This document shows, piece by piece, positions 31,177 through 41,688 of a stretch of 64,000 nt of DNA. The stretch's first letter is position 1; every line of letters begins with the position of its first letter. Below the pieces are notes generated by a model. It ran no database searches, was not told where the DNA came from, and saw only the letters and a program-made list of their open reading frames with translations. Origin of the DNA: Serpula lacrymans var. lacrymans S7.9 (lineage: Eukaryota; Basidiomycota; Agaricomycetes; Boletales; Serpulaceae); the NCBI RefSeq assembly GCF_000218685.1, contig NW_006763303.1, forward strand, positions 682,001 to 746,000, written 5' to 3'. Position numbers and translations under genes: made by a program.

Positions 31177-32370
31177 TCAGGTACTTCGACGAGGGGCAAT
31201 TGGGGGTGGAGGAGGAGGAGCCGGCTGTAAGATGTCAGGTTGGAGGACATTGGGATCGTGGTGATTAGGGATGTCCTGGGGGTTGGGTGGATCAAGATGA
31301 GGTACGTCGTCATCAATTTCGATGATTTGACTTTCTTTTGGCGCTTGATCAAAGGCGTCATCCGTATACTCCCCCTTGAGCCCGAAAGGGAGTCCACTGT
31401 CAGCATTCAAAGGTGCGTTTTCAACGTCAAAATGTACGGAGCGTTCAATCGTGACTGATCGCTTTCCTGGCCAGTAGATACGATGCCCCTTACTTTGGTC
31501 ATCAAGTCCCATCCAACGTCCTTCATGCGCTCGGTAATCGAGTTTAGATCCTGATGCATCGTGTATCAAAACTTTCCGGCCCCATTCGTGTAATAAAGAT
31601 AGATCAGGCTTGGTACCATGGGCCACTTCATGTGGTGTCATGTTATCCAAAGCTTTTGTGGAGGTGCAATTCTTTAGCCAAACCGCATGTCTAACCGCTT
31701 CTCCCCACAGAAACTTCGGCATCCCACTGCCATGCAACATGGCACGAACCTTTTTAAGCAATGTACGGTTGAGGCATTCGGCCATGCCGTTTTGTTCAGG
31801 TGTGTTGTGAACGGTGAGTTTCCGAATGATTCCTCTTTCTTTTAGATAGTCACTGAACTCGTTGCTTAGGAACTCGCCTCCTCGATCACTGTGTAAAATT
31901 TTTATTGCAGCTTTCATGTGGGTTCTGACCCAGGCTTCGTAGTGGCAGAACTGTACGGAGGTATCGCTTTTGTCACGTAGCAAGTAGAGGTGAGTCTCTT
32001 GCGTTTTATCATCTGTGAAAGCTACGTAGTAACGTTTCCCACCAAGAGTTTTGACAGGTGCCAGCCCCCAGAGGTCCGTGTGGACTTCACCACCATACGT
32101 TGTGGCGCGCTCGCCAGTTTTGACTTTTGGTATGCTTTCCTGAGTTGTCTTGGTGTGGATGCATGACTCACAGGGGGCATTCTCATCACCTGGTATAAGT
32201 TTGATTCCTTGAACTAGCCCATTTTTGACCATGCGTTTGGCTGCAGCTGGTGCTATGTGGCCCATACGTTTGTGCAAGTCTATCAGGGTGAGTTTCTCAA
32301 TTGCTACATTAGCGCTCTGGCTGATTGATTCAATAGGGCGAGAGGGATATACACCACCAATGTTTGGGAT
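31177..32370 (-). pseudogene. copia-1 integrase
   Basis: HKRMGHIAPAAAKRMVKNG ... CESCIHTK (HHCC zinc finger), VHTDLWGLAPVKTLGGKRYY (first catalytic Asp), KILHSDRGGEFLSNEFSDYL and HNTPEQNGMAECLNRTLL (second Asp and Glu), then HEVAHGTKPDLSLLHEWG. The frame closes with a proline-rich tract and TGA (31177-31179), beyond which RT continues in the same frame. Upstream it is cut from protease by TGA (32371-32373). Confidence 0.88.
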
Positions 32371-32808
32371 TCAACCGACTACCTTGCCACTGGGGCTTGT
32401 AATTACACATTCCCCATGGTAAAAGATGGTTTCGTAGCCGGCTTTGTTGATTCGGCCGATCGAAACTAGCGTATGCGCGATGTCTGGCGTGTAGAGGACG
32501 TCCTTCGGAGTAATTTGGGTGGGTTGCTCATTGCCATTTGGCACGTAAATGGTAAGTTCTCCCCGTCCAACTGCAGTGAACGAGTTTTGATTTGCAGCGC
32601 TGATAGGTTGGGCAGGTATCATCTCGAAGGATTTTAAAAGATGACGATATGGAGTGAAATGAGTGGTTGCTCCTGAGTTGTATAGCTCAATGGTTTCCAA
32701 GGCATTGGTAGGTGGTTTGTTTTGAGTGTAGAAGGCTGATTCTTGTGGTCCATTAGGTCGGGGAAGAATCATGGCACTCCATATCCCTTCCTCCTCCCGT
32801 TCTACCAT
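32371..32808 (-). pseudogene. copia-1 protease
   Basis: Encodes LYNSGATTHFTPYRHLLKSF, where the usual catalytic D-S-G-A is N-S-G-A, and DVLYTPDIAHTLVSIGRINK, the typical Copia protease end. The Asp-to-Asn change in the active site would inactivate it (GAT/GAC to AAC by a G-to-A transition). Confidence 0.8.
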
Positions 32809-33410
32809 AGCAATATTTGCTTACTCAGTGTGCTCAGGTTTCTTTCCTTTCTAGTCATTCTCGTAGTCCTCTGATTTCCTATCATGTGAGTCCTTTTTGA
32901 TATTGTTTCAACAATCACATTTCTCACTTGGGCAGTCTCGACTGAGATGCCCCTTCCCCCCGCAATTGTAACATTCAACCTCATTTCGCTCGCAGGGCTT
33001 CTCCCTGGAGTCGTTTTTTGTATGATTGCATCCTCAACCTCCTCGGTTTCCTCGACGCGTTGAGGAGGATGTTGAGTTGAAGGTGGCAGCCATAGCTGCA
33101 TTCTCCATCTTAGGGTTTGTGCTCGGTTTCTTGGAGGAGATCGTGAGGCAATTGTATTCCTGGAGAAGGTACGTGATTAAAGTCTCTGGATCTACCGTCT
33201 TTCCATTCATATGAGCAGCGGCAGATAATGAGGATATGAATGAGGCGTATGCTGGGGGCAAGGACCTCATGACAATTGAAGACTTATCCTTGATGCTGAG
33301 GTGTACGCCAGCAGAGCTTAGCTGTTCCCACATGTCCCTGATCTTATCGATGCGGGTGCGCATGTCCCCCTTTTTGGGGCAACGTACTGCGGCTAACCTG
33401 ACAAAACCGG
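32802..33410 (-). pseudogene. Copia gag C-terminal part and nucleocapsid
   Basis: VRCPKKGDMRTRIDKIRDMW, SLPPAYASFISSLSAAAHMN and LITYLLQEYNCL are Copia gag (UBN2-like). A CCHC-type knuckle region follows out of frame near 32950 (cysteine-rich: ..CYNCGGKGH-type codons in the frame beside 32802-33101). Frameshifts break it before protease. Whether it belongs to copia-1 or to the nested Copia was not resolved. Confidence 0.7.
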
Positions 33411-33536
33411 TCTCTGCCGAAGCAGTCATTGTTCTCCATGGAGCATAGCCACCACTCCATGGAGTAACCATTGTTCTCCTAGGAGTCATTATACTGTAGC
33501 GAGTAGCACCTCTGACTATAAGTAGTAGGGGGTTTA
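33411..33536 (-). repeat. 126 bp repeat shared with the palindrome spacer at 41228-41377
   Basis: Minus strand of this segment matches the plus strand of the palindrome spacer, including CCTAGGAGAACAATGG and CTCCATGGAGTGGTGGC. The other copy has a 10-bp extra word (GGTTTATCCG). Ends at the family A LTR boundary 33538. Confidence 0.75.
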
Positions 33537-33537
33537 G

Positions 33538-33737
33538 TGTAACAACCAAGAGTTAGTTACTCTGGCGCACACAGAAACACACTATAAGGAAGATGATGAG
33601 GGAGTGGTTACCCCTTAGGCTGCAGAGAGTTTGTTGGTTAACAACAGGAGGACTCGCTGAGGAGTCTCCTGGATCTATTGGGGTTTATATACTACTACAG
33701 GGTTGTTTGTACATGTGTACTTTACAGTTGATGAATC
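33538..33737 (-). repeat. gypsy-2 3' LTR, distal part (family A)
   Basis: Starts TGTAACAACCAAGAG and is nearly identical to the corresponding part of the gypsy-2 5' LTR (40206-40405), then breaks off after CAGTTGATGAA. Most simply the end of the 3' LTR of gypsy-2, separated from its start (34705-34791) by foreign DNA and a gap. Confidence 0.7.
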
Positions 33738-34540
33738 TGGTGGGTGATGATCTTATGGGGGCTAGAGAAGGCTAACGGTGCCCGTGTGTGAGGCGGTGGT
33801 GATCATGTCACATCGAAAGCGTCTTCTTCTCGAAAAGGCGGAAGACCTAGGGGTGCGTGTCGCGATGATGTTAGTGCACAACGCACTTTAACTCCAAAGT
33901 CGTCACAAAGAGATAGTATCCGATGAGTAGATTTATAATATTTTACACCAACAGCGAGCTGTCAAAGCCACTATACAGTTACCAATGTCTTTAATACACT
34001 AGCGTTCTCTGACATTACCTAGTCTCCCATATGCATTGGACTTAGACTCCCCATCCACGGTTTCAGTGTGTAGGATATATTATCTGAGCGACACGATGAA
34101 CACGACCGATAGATAACGATAAGATAATAGCATGGCCCGTAGCACGTACATGTTGTCCCTAACATTGNNNNNNNNNNNNNNNNNNNNNNNNNNNNNNNNN
34201 NNNNNNNNNNNNNNNNNNNNNNNNNNNNNNNNNNNNNNNNNNNNNNNNNNNNNNNNNNNNNNNNNNNGACATATCGTCAAACTAAGGCTCGTACGTCATC
34301 GTACCAATGGAGTCTGATGCTTGTTATACATCTTTCATGACGAATACCGAAGTGCAGGAGGGGGCGAGACTCGGAGGCTCGCTCGTTCTGTGTAGAATGG
34401 GCGTCAACTGTGAAGCTATGGATGGGGTTGCCGGCGTGCACGTGTTTTCTCACCTTCACAATCCGCAGAGGTCACTGAAAGAAGACCATCTATGTAGCTC
34501 CACTATAGGGATATTAACAGTGTCGAAACCCTTGTTCTAG
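33738..34540. other. Foreign segment with 100-N gap inside gypsy-2 3' LTR
   Basis: About 700 bp of non-repeat-like sequence around a gap of exactly 100 N (34168-34267, a conventional size for a gap of unknown length). No gene is supported; open frames crossing the gap are artefacts. The join may be wrong, since LTR pieces in opposite orientation lie on its two sides. Confidence 0.6.
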
Positions 34541-34704
34541 CCCTAGTAGTATATATACCCCCAATAGATCCAGGAGACTCCTCAGCGAGTCCTCCTGTTT
34601 GTTAACTACAAACTCTCTGCAGCTCAAGGGGTAACCACTCCCCATTCACTACCCTTATAGTGTGTGCTTGTGTGCGCCAGAGTAACTAACTCTTGGTTGT
34701 TACA
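34541..34704 (+). repeat. Family A LTR 3' part, opposite orientation
   Basis: GTAGTATATATACCCCC ... CTCTTGGTTGTTACA, the promoter-to-end part of family A on the plus strand, butted directly against the reversed LTR start at 34705. Together they make an abrupt head-on junction. Confidence 0.75.
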
Positions 34705-34791
34705 GTGGCACCATGTGTGAAAGCTATAGTACAAGGCTAAAGCGGAGAAATAAAAGTAAAGGGAAGGTCCAAAAATTGTGTTATCGTAACA
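34705..34791 (-). repeat. gypsy-2 3' LTR, proximal part
   Basis: Minus strand TGTTACGATAACACAATTTT ... CATGGTGCCAC, directly after the gypsy-2 polypurine tract (AGAAGGGGGG, about 34793-34805). Breaks off at GTGGC. Confidence 0.8.
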
Positions 34792-34802
34792 CTACCCCCC
34801 TT

Positions 34803-35724
34803 CTAAGGCTCAACTTCCAGGCGAGACCAAATACCGGAGGTAGTGGTAAAGTTTTTGGGCATAGGTTGAAAAAGAGAATTAAAAAGTTTTGAATCCATGC
34901 CTCTAAGCTTCCTAGGAGCTGAGGGATTCTTAGAATAAAATTTGCGAACAGTGTCGCGGGAATTGTCCAGATGGGCTTCTGGTTCCCACGTTCTGTCCTC
35001 GTCTCCATAGCCCTTCCATAGGACTAGGAACTCTAATTTTCCACGCTTCAAGCATGCATCCACTACTTGTTCGACTTTGAACTCTTCTTCACCTTCCTGG
35101 GTGACTACAACCGGTCCGGGCCGGTCTACACGCTGTCCCAGCAGCGGCCCTTTGTAGGGTTTCACACGGCTTATATTGACCGTGGGTACTACCCTCATTC
35201 GTTTTGGGAGTTCTAGCTCCACTGCGTTGGGTTTGACTTCCTTAATCCGGTAAGGGCCAATCCACTTTTCGGTCAGTTTTCTAGACTGCCAATCCTTTAA
35301 TTTTAAGTGGTCGGTATCTAACCAGACCAGGTCGCCGACCTTGTAGTCAGGGGCCTTAGAGTGTCTACGCTCTGCCCTGTCTTTCATCTGCTCTGCAGTT
35401 TTGAATAGCGCCTTGCACGTTTCGTCCAAGACAGACTTCATGTCTTTTGCCAGGTTCTACACCCATTCTGGGGAGGTACAATCTAGTAACCTCGAATGGT
35501 GCCTTTCCTGTAGCCGACGACTGTTTAATATTATATGAGAACTGGGCTATCTTTAGCCACTTGGCCCAATCCGTCTGTCTGTCATTAATAAATATCCGGA
35601 GATATTGTTTCAACTCCTGGTTGAGTCTCTCCGTTTGTCCATCAGTCTGCGGATGGAATGCCGTTGATAGTTTAGGTTTGATGCCCAGCATCCGACATAA
35701 TTCTTTCGTAAATTTGCTAGCGGA
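34803..35724 (-). pseudogene. gypsy-2 integrase core end, GPY/F module and chromodomain
   Basis: STAFHPQTDGQTERLNQELK (integrase third acidic residue), then a one-base loss near 35456 shifts the frame. Next come SKAPDYKVGDLVWLDTDHLK, KLTEKWIGPYRIKEVKPNAV (GPY motif), and a chromodomain KRGKLEFLVLWKGYGDEDRT then WEPEAHL. Ends SGIWSRLEVEP at 34803. A chromovirus-type Ty3/Gypsy terminus. Confidence 0.85.
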
Positions 35725-37104
35725 TTAAGGTCCTCTATCGGAGATAACCATTTCTGGTAACCCATGGATAGACCATACAAAATCTTTAAATAAGTCTGCT
35801 GTACCAGTGGCGGTAATGGTTTTATTGGTAGGTATGAACACCACTTCTTTGGAGAAGCAATCCACTACCACCATTACTGAATCATACCCATTTGACTCGG
35901 GCAGATCCGTTGTAAAGTCCACCGATATATCCTGCCAGGGACCAGCTGGGATCGGATTTGGCATAAGTTTACCGGCCGGCGGTTGGTGAGAATTCTTAGC
36001 CATGGCACATCTCAAACAGGATTTTACGTATTCCTGTACGTCTTTGACCATGCCAGGCCACATGTAGTTTCTGGAGATCAACTCCATTGTTTGTTGCCAC
36101 CCAGGGTGCCCAGCCACTGGAGTGTCGTGATGTCTATCTATTGCCTTGATCCTTGCGGACTCAGGCACATAGATCTTGTTTTTAAAATGGAAGAGCCCGT
36201 CTTCCCATAAATAATTTTCATTGCCGTCAAGGCGCGCCTTTTCTTCTGAGGAGATGTCTTTCTTGAAGACTTCCAGAAGATCGGAATCCTGCCCAATTAT
36301 AACATTGGCAACCCTTGATTGGTCTATCAGGGTGACACCTTTGTTGTCATCTTCGATGCCGTTGGTATGATCCTCTCTTCTGGACAAAGTGTCCGCTTTC
36401 CCCATAGAGCTTCCAGGCTTATGAATTAATTTATAATTAAACCTTGACAAGTATACTGCGTAGCGGGCCTGTCTTAGGTTCAAGTCTCGGGCCGTCATAA
36501 AATACTCCAGATTCTTATGATCGGTCCAAATTTCGAATTGGTGTCTAGCACCTTCTAAGTAGTGCCGCCAGTGCTCTAGAGCTCTAATGATGGCCAGCAT
36601 CTCCTTATCGTATATTTGATAGTTGCGCTCTGTGGGCAACAAACTATGCAATAAATAGGCACAAGGCCTCCAAAGATCGTCAGGGCATTTAATTGATAGA
36701 ACAGCCCCAGTAGCAAAATCAGAAGAGTCGGTTTCTAGCCGGAACTCTTTGTCCAATTCTGGAAATGCTAATATGGGCGCCGTTGTAAACACTTGTTTAA
36801 GCTTATCAAAAGCTTCTTGTTCTTTGGCACCCCAGTGCCAAACAATGTCCTTTTTAGTGAGATTGTTCAACGGTCTCGTGATTTTCGCGAAGTTTTCAAT
36901 AAACCTTCGGTAGAAATTGCCTAAGCCAAGGAAGGCCCTAACTCCTTTGACGCGAGTAGGTTCTGGCCATTCCAAAATAGCTTGAACTTTCTCAGGATCC
37001 ATCCTGATTCTGTTCTGGCCTATGATCATACCGAGGAAGTCTACTTCCTTCACTTTAAAATTACATTTTTTGGGTTTGACGAATAGGTCCCATTCCTGTA
37101 AGTG
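35725..37104 (-). pseudogene. gypsy-2 RT end, RNase H and integrase
   Basis: 442 open codons: KEVDFLGMIIGQNRIRMDPE, FLGLGNFYRRFIENFAKITR, LETDSSDFATGAVLSIKCPD and IYDKEMLAIIRALEHWRHYL (RNase H), FEIWTDHKNLEYFMTARDLN, then the integrase zinc finger (HHDTPVAGHPG ... CLRCAMAKNSH) and core WQDISVDFTTDLPESNGYDS, ending at a TAA (35725-35727) directly after VISDRGP, where a Gln is normal. Upstream it is separated from RT by TGA 37105-37107. Confidence 0.88.
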
Positions 37105-37668
37105 TCAAAGGACTTCTTGCACAATCCTGTCATGCTCAGCCTCATTGTCCGACTTGGTAAATATTAATAAATCATCAATGTAAATGACGACACAGTTCTC
37201 CATATCCGCAAAGATCTTGTTCATCATGCTCTGGAAGGTCGCCGGTGAATTGGTCAACCCAAAGAACATAACGAGGGGTTCAAAGGACCCTCGGTGGCAC
37301 GTGAACGCGGCCTTCCAAGCATCTGTCTCTTTGATTCGTACGTTATTGTACCCCCATCTGAGATCCATCTTTGTCAAGATTTTGGTACCAGCCAATTTGT
37401 CTACTAGCTGACTGATCAAAGGCAGCGGATACGCGTTTTTAACCGTGTGCTCATTCACGTAACAATAGTCCATAATCATACGCTTCTTACCATTCATTTT
37501 AGGAATGAAGAACACCGGGGACGTCATAGGGCTCTTGGAAGGTCTGATGTAACCCTTCCTAAGCTGTTTGTCTATGAAACTTGATACCTCATGTCTTTCT
37601 GGAGCAGAGAGTGGTATCATGTGTCCTTTTCTCGGTTTGGAGGTGTCCTTCAAATCTATAGCACCGTC
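37105..37668 (-). pseudogene. gypsy-2 reverse transcriptase
   Basis: FFIPKMNGKKRMIMDYCYVN, KMDLRWGYNNVRIKETDAWK, FFGLTNSPATFQSMMNKIFA and the active site VVIYIDDLLIFTKSDNEAEH (YIDD). Preceded by a TAG (37669-37671) at a position where the family has Trp (..PWD-IDL), consistent with a G-to-A change. Confidence 0.88.
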
Positions 37669-38628
37669 CTAAGGCTTAGCCTCTGGGAAGCGCTCTGATT
37701 TATATTTTGAAAAGACTTTCCAGAAGTCATGGTACTCGGGAGGTACCAGCCTCTTAATCTCTTCTTTGGGTTTTACCTCATCATTGTCATTGTCAATCTT
37801 TTCCAAAGATCTGAGCTCATAAACGTGACCAGCATTTATTTTCTCAAGACGCTCATTGTGACGGACATGATTCAGTTTACCCAAGTTCACACACTCCTGA
37901 GGGCAATGTGACAATGTGACAACCCCTGTCTGCCAGTCGATCTCAGGATTATGTTTAAATAGCCAGGTCCAGCCTAAGATTAAATTAATCTTCCCTAGTT
38001 GGGTAGCTTCGGCGGTGACTCATTTTCTGTGTCCTTGGTATTCGACCACAAAAGAACATTTTTGCGTGATGCAGCCACCCGCGTTAAGCGTACCGTCAAC
38101 GTTATAGACGGGAATAGATACATCTAATTTTACAAGGGGGAGTCCAATTTGCTCCGCCCAGACCTGATCTATGAAAATTCCGTTAGCGCCTGAATCAAGC
38201 AGTTCGCTGGTTGGGTGTACTATGCCCCGGGCAAGGTTTTACACACCAACGTCTAAATGGATCTCTTTTTGGAATAAATATGTGCGCATCAACACACGTC
38301 TTGGGATTTCGGGAAAGGGTGGCTCTATCGAAGAAGAAGGGATATCGAAAGTTACATGTTTTTTCATTTTATCTTTACCAGAATCAAGCACCCTAGTGTT
38401 TGTCTCGCCGGGGCCACACTCCAAGGGAGACGCTGGTGCAGCAGTAGTATCGTAAATATTACAGTCACAAGTTTTCATACAAGTACATGCTTCAGATAAT
38501 AAATTTAGAAATCTATTTACAAATTGGGGAGCCATCCCCATCTTTCCTTTATTGCTTGTGCAACACCCCGGAGCAGGGGCCACCTTGTTGTGGTTTACTT
38601 CATTGTTCGTAGGAGTGAAGGCACCCAA
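37669..38628 (-). pseudogene. gypsy-2 protease region
   Basis: SELLDSGANGIFIDQVWAEQ (catalytic D-S-G at about 38190) and GKINLILGWTWLFKHNPEID form the aspartic protease; VPPEYHDFWKVFSKYKSE links to RT. Stops at 38239-38241 (TAA) and about 38020 (TGA) interrupt it. The N-terminal part (38239-38628) includes a Cys-rich segment ACTCMKTCDC. Confidence 0.82.
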
Positions 38629-38633
38629 GTGAC

Positions 38634-39689
38634 CTAAGCTCCGAACTCTTTTCCCTGAACCTTCATTTCAGCAGTTTGCTGATCGTAAAAGAAGGCCCGG
38701 ATTTTGTCGTACGAATGACCGGCCAGAGTCTGGAGCTGATCATCCGGTTTCTCAGACTCTAATTGGCGCGCCTGGCGCCCTTGAGTATTTTTTAGTTGAG
38801 CGGCCTGCGCTCCTTTTCTGCAGTCTCGGGACATGTGTCCCTCTTGGCCGCAATTATAGCAGTTCCCTTGGAATCTGCGCATCTGTCCTCCTTGGACCAC
38901 GCCGATATCCATTGGGGCTCCCTGCCCTGGTTGCAGCCCGAACAGCTTGAACCCGTGGGAATGTTGGTTTGATGACCCAGGGCGCCTCTGGGATTCGTTG
39001 TTTTTGGTGGTGGACCCGCCACCTTGGTGCATTTGGTAAAGCTCCATGGCTCTACTGATTTGTCGTACCTCCTCAGCTGCCAGGGCCAAGTTCTCGTTTC
39101 TCTTGTCCTGCAAGTAGATCTGTTCTGCAATGCGAGGGTTCACATTGTGCTCCAGCAGTTCTACTGCATGTTCATTTCCAAGCCCTCCTTGGATGGAGAG
39201 GGCCAGGAACCAGGTGACGTAATCATCTGTCCTCATGTTTCCTTGTTTGAAGGAACGGATTTGCTGACGCGCCCAATCACGCTCAGCTTGCGGTTTGAAG
39301 TATTTTCCGATCTCCTTCTTGAGATCTTCCCAGGTCGGCCACACTCCCGCGGTGTAGCATTCCTGCAGTCTAACTTGGGCGTATTGACCCGCCACAGGTC
39401 CTTTTAGTCGAGATAGCACCACAGTGGCTACCTCAAAGTTGTCGGCAAATGCGTCCCAATTTGCCTTAACCCAAATTTGGAGTTTGATCCACCACTCGGC
39501 AAATTGCGCTCTCTCTCCTTCGAAGGCGCCAGGGTCAGCGACGACTTCGACTTTCTTGTTGAATCTTTTCTCTACCGAGGGGGTTGCCGCAGGGGGGTTG
39601 GTCTGCAGCTCGGCGAGTTGCGAGGTTAACGTAGCAATCTGTGCACGCATGGCATGCAGCAGACTGTTCATATCTTGTTGCAACGACAT
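38634..39689 (-). CDS. gypsy-2 gag polyprotein
   Basis: Intact 351-codon gag, unlike the pol genes beside it. MSLQQDMNSLLHAMRAQIAT and a coiled-coil-like LTSQLAELQT start, then the retrotransposon gag domain AQFAEWWIKLQIWVKANWDA ... YAQVRLQECYTAGVWPTWED ... RSFKQGNMRTDDYVTWFLAL, a Gln/Asn-rich linker, and one CCHC zinc knuckle CYNCGQEGHMSRDC (about residues 278-291). Ends KVQGKEFGA, four bases before the protease frame. It would form virus-like particles in a complete element. Confidence 0.88.
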   Translation of the reverse strand: MSLQQDMNSLLHAMRAQIATLTSQLAELQTNPPAATPSVEKRFNKKVEVVADPGAFEGERAQFAEWWIKLQIWVKANWDAFADNFEVATVVLSRLKGPVAGQYAQVRLQECYTAGVWPTWEDLKKEIGKYFKPQAERDWARQQIRSFKQGNMRTDDYVTWFLALSIQGGLGNEHAVELLEHNVNPRIAEQIYLQDKRNENLALAAEEVRQISRAMELYQMHQGGGSTTKNNESQRRPGSSNQHSHGFKLFGLQPGQGAPMDIGVVQGGQMRRFQGNCYNCGQEGHMSRDCRKGAQAAQLKNTQGRQARQLESEKPDDQLQTLAGHSYDKIRAFFYDQQTAEMKVQGKEFGA

Positions 39690-40205
39690 GTCAACTTGTT
39701 CTCTTTGTAAAGTAAAAAAAAGATAACTGGGGGTCCCCCGCTTGCTATCTGCGGATCAACCTCTTCCCAGCTGAGTATCGGATCTCAATCTCCGACTACC
39801 CACACTATAGTATTTGAAAAAGTATATATAAAAGTATTTGTAAGAAACCCTGGTCCAAACGGTTGTCAGGGGGTGGTCCACTTGTTAAGCTGTCAACCCT
39901 TCTCCAACTGGCGGAGGCAAGTGCCCGGCCTGGTCAGAGGAAAGAGAATTTGAAGTTTGTATTTTAATTCTAATCAACAGCGGTTCCACACCGACTGCTG
40001 AGCTAAGTACTCCCCTTAACGCTGGGGGCCGCGTATCAACAGTTTTGGTTCTTCTCCCAAAGCACTACAAGGCCGTCGCGAAGAGCGCACCTATCTGCTA
40101 TGCAGGATATTCCTAACCAATAACCAATCTCCTTCACCCTGGAGTCCGGGTGCCCAGTGGGACTTTTTGCACAAACGTGCGAGAGAGTAGAAGAGCGAGT
40201 CCTAA
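39690..40205 (-). mobile_element. gypsy-2 leader / primer-binding region
   Basis: About 515 bp between the 5' LTR and gag. Directly after the LTR the minus strand reads TTAGGACTCGCTCTTCTACT, the probable primer-binding area (tRNA not identified). Related to 17024-17404. Confidence 0.6.
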
Positions 40206-40622
40206 TGTAACAACCAAGAGTTAGTTACTCTGGCGCACACAGAAACACACTATAAAGAAGATGATGAGGGAGTGGTTACCCCTTAGGCTGCAGAGAGTTT
40301 GTTGGTTAACAACAGGAGGACTCGCTGAGGAGTCTCCTGGATCTATTGGGGTTTATATACTACTACAGGGTTATTTGTATATGTGTACTATACAGTTGAT
40401 AGAGACAGTGGCTGATGATGTCATGGGGCCTAGCCCGCATGGCCAGCTCCACTGTGTGAGAGAGTTGTGTCTAAAATAAGAAGAAAGGCAACGCGGCGCG
40501 AGAAAGAGGAGTTTGGACAAAAGGGGAAGAGCCGCGTGGCACCATGTGTGAAAGCTATAGTACAAGGTTAAAGCGGAGAAATGAAAATAAAGGGAAGGTC
40601 CAAAAATTGTGTTATCGTAACA
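40206..40622 (-). repeat. gypsy-2 5' LTR (family A, complete)
   Basis: 417 bp, plus-strand view TGTAACAACCAAGAG ... TTATCGTAACA. Next to the intact gag on one side and a Copia gag fragment on the other. The bordering words (CCAGG here, TTTAG at 33537) do not match, so the two outer ends were not generated by a single undisturbed insertion. Confidence 0.88.
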
Positions 40623-41054
40623 CCAGGACAATTTGGTGAGTTGCTGGAATGAATAGAAGGCCGAGGCAATGTTGGACATCTGATGGAGTGAGACAAGTTT
40701 ATCAAATAACTCCTTGGAGCTGGTGAGGTCTCCAGTCCTCATTAGGAGGGCATCAGAGATGTGGTTCTGGATGATTCCATGTGCCTTCTCATCCTTAAGT
40801 ATCCAGGTGATCTCAGGATCCTCCGAGGAGGTAGGTTTTCCTGGTGAGGGCTTAAGCTCCTCTCCAGTAACAACCCGGAGAACTTTTTCCCGACGTAGCT
40901 TTGAGATGATCCGGAGTTTCCATATTTGAAAATTGTTGGGTCCAGTGAGAACTGGACATGCGGATGTATCGTGTGCTGTGGTCATGGTTCCGAGGTTGCC
41001 GTTTCAAATAAGAATTATTTCCTGTGTAGCTTTTGCGCACCAGGGCTCATAACC
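40623..41054 (-). pseudogene. Second Copia element: leader and gag N-terminus
   Basis: Starts at a tRNA-like primer site GGTTATGAGCCC (41043-41054). ATG at 40985 begins MTTAHDTSACPVLTGPNNFQ and continues IWKLRIISKLRREKVL, the Copia gag start (DUF4219/UBN2-like), through ALLMRTGDLTSSKELFDKLV to FYSFQQLTKL, where gypsy-2 interrupts. It differs in sequence from the gag start at 41545-41684, so it is a different Copia copy nested in copia-1. Confidence 0.75.
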
Positions 41055-41541
41055 TAATAAAACTAAGTGAAACTCAGCCGCTGCCCAAGAGGCTATAGAA
41101 ACGACTTTATTATTTACCTAAGTGAAACTACAATAGATGTTAGTTTAAGGTGATCTCTAATAAATGTAATGTAACATACCTCAGCTGCTGCTCGAGAGGC
41201 TATAGAAACGACTGAGGTATTCCTATACTAAACCCCCTACTACTTATAGTCGGAGGTGCTACTCGCTACAGTATAATGACTCCTAGGAGAACAATGGTTA
41301 CTCCATGGAGTGGTGGCTATGCTCCATGGAGAACAATGGCTGCTTTGGCAGAGACCGGGTTTATCCGGTTTTGTCACCTCAGTCGTTTCTATAGCCTCTC
41401 GGGCAGCGGCTAAGGTATGTTACATTACATTTATTAGAGATCACCTTAAACTAACATCTATTGTAGTTTCACTTAGGTAAATAATAAAGTCGTTTCTATA
41501 GCCTCTCGGGCAGCGGCTGAGTTTCACTTAGGTTTATTACA
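41055..41541. repeat. 487 bp near-palindromic element, probable LTR of the nested Copia
   Basis: Arms of ~165 bp (41055-41218 and 41376-41541) are inverted copies; the spacer is 157 bp. Each arm holds two copies of a CTCAGC.GCTGC..GAGAGGCTATAGAAACGACT unit. On the minus strand it begins TGTAATAAACC and ends TTTTATTA directly against a primer site (41043-41054), the position of a 5' LTR. The spacer matches 33411-33536 in reverse. Confidence 0.7.
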
Positions 41542-41544
41542 GTG

Positions 41545-41684
41545 CCCAGTAAGTGCTCGACGCACTCTTTGTCTGCCAAGGCCCATTCTAACCTTGTCTT
41601 ATACATGGACCAGTTCGAGCCATCCGGCTCGAGCTTCGGTACTCCCAGCGATTCTTTGTTGTCGGCGTTGTCGCCAGGGCTCAT
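41545..41684 (-). pseudogene. copia-1 gag N-terminus
   Basis: MSPGDNADNKESLGVPKLEP, DGSNWSMYKTRLEWALADKE, CVEHLLGT: the Copia gag start (K-L-.-.-.-N-W-.-.-Y-K-.-R-L), cut by the palindromic element at 41541. Confidence 0.78.
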
Positions 41685-41688
41685 AACC
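41677..41688 (-). promoter_or_regulatory. copia-1 primer-binding site (half-tRNA type)
   Basis: Directly after the 5' LTR the minus strand reads GGTTATGAGCCC. Its complement GGGCTCATAACC is the anticodon stem-loop of eukaryotic initiator tRNA-Met, so reverse transcription is probably primed by an internal tRNA fragment, as known for Drosophila copia and yeast Ty5. Confidence 0.75.

Noticed and set aside
34080..34317. Open frames across the 100-N gap
   Set aside because: Artefact of Ns.
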